From Kitasatospora sp. NBC_00315 (GTDB lineage Bacteria; Actinomycetota; Actinomycetes; Streptomycetales; Streptomycetaceae), in the NCBI RefSeq assembly GCF_041435095.1, contig NZ_CP108025.1:5146001-5210000 (forward strand): a stretch of 64,000 bases of DNA, read 5' to 3'. A program made the translations under genes and the position numbers. A model generated the notes under the pieces. That model was not told the origin of the DNA, made no database searches, and saw only the letters and a list, made by a program, of their open reading frames with translations. The stretch's first letter is position 1, and the number at the start of each line of letters is the position of its first letter. Of the stretch, positions 55,115 through 64,000 are shown piece by piece.

Positions 55115-56127
55115 CGGCGCAGCGCGGTGGCGGCCACGGTGGCGGCCGCGCTCGCCGGTGCACCCGCGCGGGCCAGGGCGCGGGCGGCCTCGGCCAGGCT
55201 GGCGCCGGTGGTGACCAGATCGTCCACCAGTACCACCCGGCACGGCGCCGGTTGACGGCCCGCCCGGCGGCCCCCGCTCCGGTGGTCCCCTCGGTGACCC
55301 GGCGTCCGCCGACCTTCCGTGCGCTGACCTCCTGTGTCCTGACCTCGGGTGCCCTGATCCCCCGTGCGCTGACCTCGTGTGCCCTGATCCCCCGTGCGTT
55401 GGCCCTCCCTGCCGTCCGGGGCCGGTCTGCGCCGACGTGCCCTGTTCCGGTCCGGCGCGGGCCCGGGTGGGTGGGCGGCCGCCAGCCGGTGGGTCAGGCC
55501 GGGTGGGACAACCAGTGCGCCCTGCAGGTTCCGGCGGCGCCCGGCCGCCGAGAGGCCGGACTGGTCGGCGACCCACCGGGTGTGCCGCAGCACGGCGGCG
55601 ACGCGGGCGGGCCGCCCGTCGCGGCGCAGCGCCCGCGCGGCGGCCCGGGCCAGGCGCAGGGTCGGGTCGTGGCCGCGGGCCCGGACCGACTCCCGGGTGG
55701 AGGGCACCGGCACCAGCAGCACCGGCGTACCGGGCGGCAGCGGACCTAGCGCGGAGCGGACCGCTCCGGCCAGTGCCTCGCCCAGCGGGGCCGCCAGCCG
55801 CAGCGCCCCGCGCTCCTTGTGCGCGAGCAGCAGCCGGCGGACGGGGTCGGCGTAGGGCGCGGCGGCGTGCACGCCCCTGAAGGCGGTGGGGCCGGGCCGT
55901 GCGCCCGCCAGGGCCGCCCGGCAGGACCGGCAGAGCTGGACGCGGCCGGCCCGGCAGCCGGCGCAGGGGGTGGGCAGCAGCAGGCCGAGCAGTTCCCCGA
56001 ACAGGGCGCCGGGTGCGCCGCCGGGCGGTTCCCCGTCGGGGGCCGGTGGCGGGAGGGCGCGCGCGCCGGTGGGTCGCGCCCGGTCGGACGGCGGGGTGGG
56101 GTGGGGCTCGGAGGGGAGGTCGGGCAC
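55102..56127 (-). CDS. ComF family phosphoribosyltransferase-like protein
   Basis: A 341-residue protein of the ComF family, which in competent bacteria helps DNA uptake; in Streptomyces the role is unknown. It has four zinc cysteines in PTPCAGCRAGRVQLCRSCRAAL, the helical segment AAPYADPVRRLLLAHKERG, PVPSTRESVRARGHDPTLRLARA and the PRPP-binding VVLVDDLVTTGASL. Between these lies a low-complexity insert of about 55 residues (QRTGDQGTRG repeats, about 230-285) encoded by a tandem repeat of about 30 bases, which is longer than in typical ComF. The GTG start at 56127 follows GGAGGAG. Confidence 0.9.
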   Translation of the reverse strand: MPDLPSEPHPTPPSDRARPTGARALPPPAPDGEPPGGAPGALFGELLGLLLPTPCAGCRAGRVQLCRSCRAALAGARPGPTAFRGVHAAAPYADPVRRLLLAHKERGALRLAAPLGEALAGAVRSALGPLPPGTPVLLVPVPSTRESVRARGHDPTLRLARAAARALRRDGRPARVAAVLRHTRWVADQSGLSAAGRRRNLQGALVVPPGLTHRLAAAHPPGPAPDRNRARRRRPAPDGREGQRTGDQGTRGQRTGDQGTRGQDTGGQRTEGRRTPGHRGDHRSGGRRAGRQPAPCRVVLVDDLVTTGASLAEAARALARAGAPASAAATVAATALRRQPG

Positions 56128-56499
56128 GACTCCTCCAGGTGGCTCGCAGGCACGGAGAGTGAGATCACCCTGGGCCGTACGGGCGGAGTTGTCCAGGTAT
56201 TTACCTGGCTTTCACTCCGGAGAGGGTAGACACTCTGCAACGGCACCATGGCCGGCCCGGCCGCACCAGGACCGCACCGCTCCGTCCCGCTGAGAGGCGA
56301 AATCCCCCCACGGGGTGTTCCATGAGGCTCCAGGGGGTTTCAAGTTGCCCTGGTGGGGAGGAAGTGAGGTGAGGGCCAGTCGCGCCCGCCGCCCGCGGCG
56401 ACGCGGAGGGCCGGCAGTGGATTGGCTGGTCCGGCTGGGTCTCAGCCCGATTCGGTGGTCACTCCGGATCGGCATCAGCACGAGGGATCGGAGTTCTGC
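56128..56499. promoter_or_regulatory. Divergent region between comF and hpf
   Basis: 372 bases. CCAGGTATTTACCTGG (56193-56208) is a perfect 16-bp palindrome and the only obviously AT-containing operator-like site. A TAGACA box at 56227-56232 may be a -10 element for the rightward side. Open frames in the remainder lack codon bias and ribosome-binding sites. Confidence 0.4.
56193..56208. promoter_or_regulatory. Perfect 16-bp palindrome
   Basis: CCAGGTATTTACCTGG: 7-bp arms around TT, 66 bases upstream of the comF start and about 290 upstream of hpf. Likely protein-binding site. Confidence 0.45.
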
Positions 56500-57198
56500 G
56501 TGGACATCGTCGTCAAGGGCCGCAAGACCGAGGTGCCCAAGAGGTTCCGCGAGCACGTGGCCGAGAAGCTGGAGAAGGTCCAGAAGTTCGACGGCAAGGT
56601 GATCAGCCTCGACGTCGAGGTGTCCAAGGAACACAACCCGCGCCAGGCCGACCGGTCCGAGCGGGTGGAGATCACTGTCCGTACCCGCGGCCCGGTGATC
56701 CGGGCCGAGGCCAACGCCGCGGATCCCTACGCGGCGCTCGACCTGGCCTCGGCGAAGCTCGACGCGCAGTTGCGCAAGTCCGCCGACCGGCGGCGCGTGG
56801 TCAAGGGCGGCAACGGCCGCACCCCGCTGAGCGTCGCCGAGGCGACCGCCTCGCTCGCGGCCCTGCCCGACACCGTGGCGGACGACGGCGGCAGCAACGG
56901 AGCGGTCCGCAAGACCAAGATGGGATCTCTGGAGGTGGAGGGCGACGGACCGCTCGTCGTCCGCGAGAAGACGCACCCCGCCGTACCCATGGCACTGGAC
57001 CAGGCCCTCTACGAGATGGAGCTGGTCGGCCACGACTTCTACCTCTTCGTGGAGAAGGACAGCGGTCTGCCGAGCGTGGTCTACCGCCGGCACGGCTACC
57101 ACTACGGTGTGATCCACCTGAAGGCCGACGGCAGTGCCGTCGAGGGAGCGGTCGGTGGCGCCGGTGGCGTGCTCGGCGGCCCGGACGACGAGGACTGA
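56500..57198 (+). CDS. hpf: Long-form ribosome hibernation promotion factor
   Basis: Binds the 30S decoding centre in stationary phase and promotes 100S dimers. The 232-residue length is that of the long form. The N-terminal S30AE domain (1-100) contains DIVVKGRKTEVPKRFREHVAEKLEKVQKF and VEITVRTRGPVIRAEANAADPYAALDLASAKLDAQLRKSADRR; a linker (about 110-160) leads to the C-terminal dimerisation domain (about 165-225) with VREKTHPAVPMALDQALYEMELVGHDFYLF. GTG at 56500 has GGAG 6 bases upstream. Followed by a strong terminator. Confidence 0.95.
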   Translation: MDIVVKGRKTEVPKRFREHVAEKLEKVQKFDGKVISLDVEVSKEHNPRQADRSERVEITVRTRGPVIRAEANAADPYAALDLASAKLDAQLRKSADRRRVVKGGNGRTPLSVAEATASLAALPDTVADDGGSNGAVRKTKMGSLEVEGDGPLVVREKTHPAVPMALDQALYEMELVGHDFYLFVEKDSGLPSVVYRRHGYHYGVIHLKADGSAVEGAVGGAGGVLGGPDDED

Positions 57199-57233
57199 CC
57201 TCCGGAGGGGCCTCCGTCCGAAGCGGTGAGCAG

Positions 57234-57269
57234 GGGTGACCCCGGTGGCGGACGCCGCCGGGGTCACCC
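57234..57269 (+). terminator. Intrinsic terminator of hpf
   Basis: GGGTGACCCCGG and CCGGGGTCACCC, 12-bp perfect arms with an inner GGC/GCC pair, 36 bases after the stop. Confidence 0.85.
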
Positions 57270-57392
57270 GTTCGAGCGGAGCCGGCCGGGTCGGTGACCC
57301 ATGCATGATCGTCCCGCGCCGGAGGGTGATCGTGGAGTGCTCCGGTCGTGGAATGATTGGCGCGACGACGACCGGCTACGGGGGAGGAGCGG

Positions 57393-58157
57393 ATGGGGGA
57401 TCGATTCGGGCTGGGGCCCGCCGGCGGGCCGGTTCAGGGGGTGCCCGCGGGGGTGGGAGAGGCTCCTGAGTCCGAGTACGCCCCACGCAGGGGGGAGCCG
57501 ATCAGGGTGCTGGTGGTGGACGACCACGCGTTGTTCCGCCGGGGCCTGGAGATCGTGCTGGCCGAGGAGGAGGACATCAAGGTCATCGGCGAGGCGGGGG
57601 ACGGCGCCGAGGCGGTCCTCAAGGCGGCCGACCTGCTGCCCGACATCATCCTGATGGACGTCCGGATGCCGCGGCGCAGCGGGATCGAGGCCTGCACCGC
57701 GATCAAGGACGTGGTGCCGAGCGCCAAGATCATCATGCTGACGATAAGCGACGAGGAAGCCGACCTCTACGAGGCGATCAAGGCCGGTGCGACGGGCTAC
57801 CTGCTCAAGGAGATCTCCACCGACGAGGTCGCCACCGCGATCCGCGCCGTCGCCGACGGCCAGTCGCAGATCAGCCCCTCGATGGCGTCCAAACTGCTCA
57901 CCGAGTTCAAGTCGATGATCCAGCGGCGGTCCGACGACCGTGATCTGGTGCCCGCCCCCCGGCTCACCGACCGGGAGCTGGAGGTGCTCAAACTGGTGGC
58001 CACCGGTATGAACAACCGGGAGATCGCCAAGGAGCTGTTCATCAGCGAGAACACCGTGAAGAACCACGTCCGCAACATCCTGGAGAAGCTGCAGCTGCAC
58101 TCCCGGATGGAGGCCGTGGTCTACGCGATGCGGGAGAAGATCCTCGAAATAGGCTGA
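57393..58157 (+). CDS. NarL/LuxR-type response regulator
   Basis: A 254-residue regulator with an N-terminal Gly/Pro extension (1-36), a receiver domain (37-155) with Asp43/Asp44, phosphoacceptor Asp89 (ILMDVRMP), Thr117 and Lys139, and a LuxR-type helix-turn-helix (about 190-245: LTDRELEVLKLVATGMNNRE, ISENTVKNHVRNILEKLQL). All receiver residues are kept. ATG at 57393 has GGAGGAG upstream. No kinase gene is next to it, so it is an orphan regulator at this site. Its stop is 4 bases from the convergent glycosylase stop. Confidence 0.94.
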   Translation: MGDRFGLGPAGGPVQGVPAGVGEAPESEYAPRRGEPIRVLVVDDHALFRRGLEIVLAEEEDIKVIGEAGDGAEAVLKAADLLPDIILMDVRMPRRSGIEACTAIKDVVPSAKIIMLTISDEEADLYEAIKAGATGYLLKEISTDEVATAIRAVADGQSQISPSMASKLLTEFKSMIQRRSDDRDLVPAPRLTDRELEVLKLVATGMNNREIAKELFISENTVKNHVRNILEKLQLHSRMEAVVYAMREKILEIG

Positions 58158-58161
58158 CGCG

Positions 58162-59328
58162 TCAGCCCAGCAGCCGCTCCAGGGGCTCCCGGAGCGATTC
58201 GTCGGTCAGCGCCTCCACCCGGACGCTCTCGCAGCCGACCCACTCGGCCGCCTCGCGCAGCGCCGTGGCCAGCGCCCCGAGGTGCTTCGGCGCCGCCAGC
58301 GAGATCTGACGGGCCACCAGGGTTCGGCCCTCGCGGGCCGGATCCACCCGGCCGACCAGCCGGCCGCCGGTCAGCAGCGGCATCGCGAAGTACCCGTGCA
58401 CCCGCTTGTGCTTGGGGGTGTACGCCTCCAGCCGGTGCGTCATGCCGAAGATCCGCGCCGTGCGGGCGCGGTCCCAGACCAGCGAGTCGAACGGCGAGAG
58501 CAGGGTGGTCCGGTGCCGGCCGCGGGGTGCGTCGGCCAGTGCGGCCGGGTCGGCCCAGGCGGCGGCGGGGGCGCCCGACGGGCCCCAGCCCGCCACCTCG
58601 ACCGGGACGAGCGCGCAGTCGCCGAGCACCGAATCCACCTGCTCGGCCCGGAGTCGGTGGTAGTCCATCAGGTCGGCCCTGGTGGCCACCCCGAGTGCGG
58701 CGCCGGACTGCTCGACCAGTGTCCGCAGGCACTGCGGGTCGGCCGGGTCGCGCCCGAACAGCTCGGCGGGAACGGCGCGTTCGGCCAGCTCGTAGACCCG
58801 TTTCCAGCTGCGCCGCTCGGTGCAGACCACGTCGCCGAAGGCGAGCGCCCGCTCCACCGCGATCTTGGTGTCGGACCAGTCCCACCACTCGGCCGTCCGC
58901 TTGGCGCCGCCGAGCTCGGTGGAGGTGAGCGGCCCCTCGGCGCGGAGCTTGTCCAGCACCTGCCGGTACGTCCGCGGTGTCACCCGGTGGCCCCAGAGGT
59001 TGCCCCGGTCGCGGTAGTGGCGGCGGCGGAAGGCGAACAGCGGCCACTCCTCCACCGGCAGCACGCAGGCGGCGTGCGACCAGTACTCGAAGCTCGTCCC
59101 GCCACCCCAGTACGCCGCCTCGACGGCCGGGCGGCCGACCGCGCCGAGCCGGGCGTACGGAATCAGTTCGTGGGAGCGGGCCAGCACCGAGATGGTGTCC
59201 AGCTGGACGGCGCCGAGGTGCCTCAGCACCCCGCGGACCCCGCTCCGGCGGTCCGGCGCCCCGAGCAGGCCCTGTGCGCGCAGCGCGATCCGGCGGGCCT
59301 CGTCGGCGCTGAGAGTCGTGACGGTCAT
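58162..59328 (-). CDS. YcaQ/AlkZ-type DNA glycosylase (HTH_42 family)
   Basis: A 388-residue winged-helix protein of the YcaQ/AlkZ superfamily, which removes alkylated or cross-linked bases. The catalytic motif is Gln42-Leu43-Asp44 in LGAVQLDTISVLARSH; the QxD form is the YcaQ/AlkX-like variant rather than the QxQ form of AlkZ from genotoxin clusters. Other family parts are FEYWSHAACVLPVEEWPLFA, the winged-helix stretch and TLLSPFDSLVWDRARTARIFG. ATG at 59328 begins MTVTTLSADEARRIALRAQG. No biosynthetic cluster is nearby, so it is likely a general repair enzyme. It converges with the response regulator and diverges from secA. Confidence 0.87.
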   Translation of the reverse strand: MTVTTLSADEARRIALRAQGLLGAPDRRSGVRGVLRHLGAVQLDTISVLARSHELIPYARLGAVGRPAVEAAYWGGGTSFEYWSHAACVLPVEEWPLFAFRRRHYRDRGNLWGHRVTPRTYRQVLDKLRAEGPLTSTELGGAKRTAEWWDWSDTKIAVERALAFGDVVCTERRSWKRVYELAERAVPAELFGRDPADPQCLRTLVEQSGAALGVATRADLMDYHRLRAEQVDSVLGDCALVPVEVAGWGPSGAPAAAWADPAALADAPRGRHRTTLLSPFDSLVWDRARTARIFGMTHRLEAYTPKHKRVHGYFAMPLLTGGRLVGRVDPAREGRTLVARQISLAAPKHLGALATALREAAEWVGCESVRVEALTDESLREPLERLLG

Positions 59329-59545
59329 GCCTGCGAGGGTAGGGGGCGGCGCCGACAGCGGTCCTCGGGGTGACCGGTTTGACCCGGTAGGACGGCCTAT
59401 CGGGCGAAGTGCTCTCACGGGTGACACGGGAATAGCGTGCTGACGCACCTCCCGGGGCATTGGACTCCTCGCATACGATGGCCCGTGCGGTGGGGTGGCC
59501 CCCGTGCAGTCGTCCAGTGCCAATACAGGCAAGGAGCCCGCTCAA

Positions 59546-62302
<2,757 letters not shown>

Positions 62303-62335
62303 CCCACCGGCGCGGACGTACCGCGCACGGGCCCG

Positions 62336-62371
62336 AAGGGCGCCGCTCCCCGGCTCGGGGGTGGCGCCCTT
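62336..62371 (+). terminator. Intrinsic terminator of secA
   Basis: AAGGGCGCC and GGCGCCCTT arms with an inner CCCCG/CGGGG pair, followed by T; also serves the convergent DUF6459 gene. Confidence 0.75.
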
Positions 62372-62416
62372 TCGCCGTGTCCGGGGGGCGTCGCGGCGCC
62401 CCCCCCGGAGGCCCGC

Positions 62417-63166
62417 TCAGCGGCTCTCGACCGTGGCGCACTGCCACTGGCCGGTCCGCCGGTGCTGCTCCAGGCGGAACGCCACCACGTGGTGGCGCCG
62501 GCCGAACTCGACCCGTACGCAGGCCTCCACGACGTCCGCCGACGGCGCGCTGTCGTGCACCCGCCCCAGCCGGGGGCGGGCGTCCGCGCCGCGCGGGCGC
62601 AGCGGGCCGGAGCGGACCAGCGCGGTGAGCCGTCCGTAGCCGTCCAGGGTGGTGTGCCGCTGGAGCTGCCCGGCCGGGCGGACGCCGGTGAGCACCTCGA
62701 CCAGGCGCAGGGCGAAACGCCCGGCCAGCTCGGCGCGGGCGGCCCGCCGGGACCGCGCCTCCTGCTCCCGCGGGTGCGGGCCCGGCGGCCCGGCGCAGGC
62801 CGCGCGCGGATGCCGGACGGGGCGGGCGGCGGCCGACCGGTCCGAGGCGGGCCGATCGGCCGCGCGGCGGGGGTGCGGCCTGCCGTCGGTGTGGTCGGGG
62901 TGGTCGGGGCGGGCGGCGTGGGCGGCGTGGCCGGTGTGGGCGGGGCGGTCGAGGCGGCCGGCGTCGGCGAGGCGGTCGGCGGGCCCGGTGTGGTCGGGGG
63001 TTCGGTCGGCTCCGGCGCCATCGGTGCTGCCGGCCGAGGTCCGGGCCGCGGTGGTGGCCGAGGCCGGGGTGGCGGCGAGCGGGCGGATGCGGGGCGTGCG
63101 GACGGGCGGTGGCAGCGGGCGGGCGTGCCGGGCGGTACTGCGTGGGGTGGTCGAGGACTCTGTCAT
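62417..63166 (-). CDS. Rv3235-like (DUF6459) family protein
   Basis: A 249-residue protein. The C-terminal ~110 residues match the actinobacterial Rv3235/DUF6459 family found beside secA: RLVEVLTGVRPAGQLQRHTTLDGYGRLTALV and EACVRVEFGRRHHVVAFRLEQH. The N-terminal ~125 residues are a Pro/Thr/Ala/Arg-rich, His-containing low-complexity tail longer than in the mycobacterial protein. ATG at 63166. No function is known; the conserved neighbourhood with secA suggests, without proof, a role in export or wall processes. Confidence 0.82.
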   Translation of the reverse strand: MTESSTTPRSTARHARPLPPPVRTPRIRPLAATPASATTAARTSAGSTDGAGADRTPDHTGPADRLADAGRLDRPAHTGHAAHAARPDHPDHTDGRPHPRRAADRPASDRSAAARPVRHPRAACAGPPGPHPREQEARSRRAARAELAGRFALRLVEVLTGVRPAGQLQRHTTLDGYGRLTALVRSGPLRPRGADARPRLGRVHDSAPSADVVEACVRVEFGRRHHVVAFRLEQHRRTGQWQCATVESR

Positions 63167-63584
63167 GCGCGGTTACCCCCGGGTCGGTCGGGCTGGTCGG
63201 GCTGGCGGGCCGGTCGGCCGGTCCCGTGCGGTCGGGACGCTGCCTCGGTATCGGCACCCCGGGCGCGGGCAGGAGCGCCCCGCCGCGCACCTCCCGGACC
63301 GGCCCCGGTGTCACCTATCCGGGTGAGTACGCCATGGCGCCCCAGGGGCATCACAGGGCCGTCCGGACGCCCGGTTGACGCGGAGGGCACGGCGGAAGTG
63401 CCCGAAGGGGGACGCGCGCGGCCGGTGAATTCTGGGTCGCGGGCCGCGTGTGGCGGGAAGGCTACCGACGGGTAATGCCGAGGATCGGGACAAGGCCCCC
63501 CATCGGGTGGCCGGCGGCGAGGCCCGTGACGGGGCTCCACGGCGGGACCGCGGCGCGGTCCGGCAGAGACGACGGGTGGCTGGC
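63167..63584. promoter_or_regulatory. Divergent region before the patatin-like gene
   Basis: About 420 bases. TTGACG at 63375-63380 is a possible -35 element. Near 63465-63476 TACC-N4-GGTA is followed by ATG; the ACGGGTAATG here is identical to ten bases just upstream of mtrA. Nothing gene-like seen. Confidence 0.35.
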
Positions 63585-64000
63585 ATGGTGACGCAGGCGT
63601 CGACGAGCGATGGCACGCAGGCTCCGCCGGCCGCGGACGGGGTACGGCGCGGCCTGGTCCTGGGCGGCGGCGGGATGCTCGGCGCGGCCTGGACGATCGG
63701 CGCGCTGTGCGCGGTCGAGGAGGTGACCGGCCGGCAGCCCGGCCACGCCGAAGTGCTGCTCGGGACGTCCGCCGGATCCATCCTCGGCGCGATGCTGGCG
63801 AGCGGCGTCCGCCCGCAGGAGCTGCGGGACCACCAGCGCGGCCTGCCGATCACCACCGGTCCGCTGGCCGGGGTGGACTTCGACTACGACACCGCGGTCG
63901 GCGGCGCGCTGCCGCCGCGCCCACGGCCCGGCATCGGCTCGCCGGGCCTGCTGCGCACCACCGTGCGGCACCCGCGCGAGTACCCGTGGCTGACCATGGT
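63585..64000 (+). CDS. Patatin-like phospholipase, 3' end outside window
   Basis: The visible 138 codons show the start of a patatin-fold serine hydrolase. GLVLGGGGMLGAAW (about 23-36) is the glycine-rich oxyanion region, and LLGTSAGSILGAMLA carries the nucleophile Ser62 in G-T-S-A-G. The catalytic aspartate is beyond the window. The family hydrolyses phospholipids or lipid esters. ATG at 63585, immediately followed by an in-frame GTG at 63588, follows GGGTGG. No signal peptide is visible in the present part, so it is probably cytoplasmic or peripheral. Confidence 0.88.
   Translation, partial: MVTQASTSDGTQAPPAADGVRRGLVLGGGGMLGAAWTIGALCAVEEVTGRQPGHAEVLLGTSAGSILGAMLASGVRPQELRDHQRGLPITTGPLAGVDFDYDTAVGGALPPRPRPGIGSPGLLRTTVRHPREYPWLTM

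Overview
The window is chromosomal DNA from a high-GC actinobacterium of the family Streptomycetaceae (Streptomyces or the closely related Kitasatospora). Supporting this are the extreme GC bias at third codon positions, many GTG starts, a complete actinobacterial 16S-23S-5S rRNA operon without spacer tRNAs, and a block of genes typical of the conserved Streptomyces chromosome core: whiB, fbiA-fbiB, manB, ahcY, mtrA-mtrB-lpqB, hpf and secA. Small differences early in the 16S gene lean towards Kitasatospora, but I cannot settle the genus without an alignment.

Region 1 (1-16 kb) carries envelope and glycopolymer genes: a partial UDP-glucose 6-dehydrogenase, an acyl-CoA dehydrogenase, three LytR-CpsA-Psr (LCP) ligases, a membrane glycosyltransferase, a MacB-like ABC exporter pair, a flavin reductase preceded by a cysteine-type leader peptide, and a TIGR03089-type protein. 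An IS30-family element (about 2911-4222) has split what was a long palindromic terminator between the acyl-CoA dehydrogenase and the first LCP gene.

Region 2 (16-35 kb) holds a DNA-repair glycosylase, the coenzyme F420 genes fbiA-fbiB behind a cysteine dioxygenase, the sporulation regulator whiB with a BldD-like operator, a very large membrane glycosyltransferase with a DUF5719 partner, a zincin-like protein, a DUF3499 protein, phosphomannomutase ManB, a Trm112-like protein, a SIS-type isomerase homologue, a cation diffusion facilitator and S-adenosylhomocysteinase. The run fbiB/fbiA, whiB, zincin, DUF3499, manB, SIS resembles the mycobacterial fbiA-whiB2-manB neighbourhood.

Region 3 (35-50 kb) has an RDD-family protein divergent from SpoIIM, the rRNA operon (38516-43651), a trimmed IS630-type DDE protein directly behind the rRNA terminator, and a tightly packed leftward operon (GDPD-type membrane protein, DUF4129, DUF4350, MoxR ATPase, DUF58).

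Region 4 (50-64 kb) contains the MtrA-MtrB-LpqB signalling operon, ComF, the long hibernation factor HPF, a LuxR-type response regulator, a YcaQ/AlkZ-type DNA glycosylase, SecA, a DUF6459 (Rv3235-like) protein and the start of a patatin-like phospholipase.

I see no CRISPR array, prophage, tRNA or recognisable secondary-metabolite cluster. The most unusual points are the cysteine leader peptide, the IS30 inserted into a terminator palindrome, the DDE protein behind the rRNA operon, a 5 x 17-bp repeat that copies one arm of the ahcY terminator, and the regulatory palindromes around whiB and cdo.
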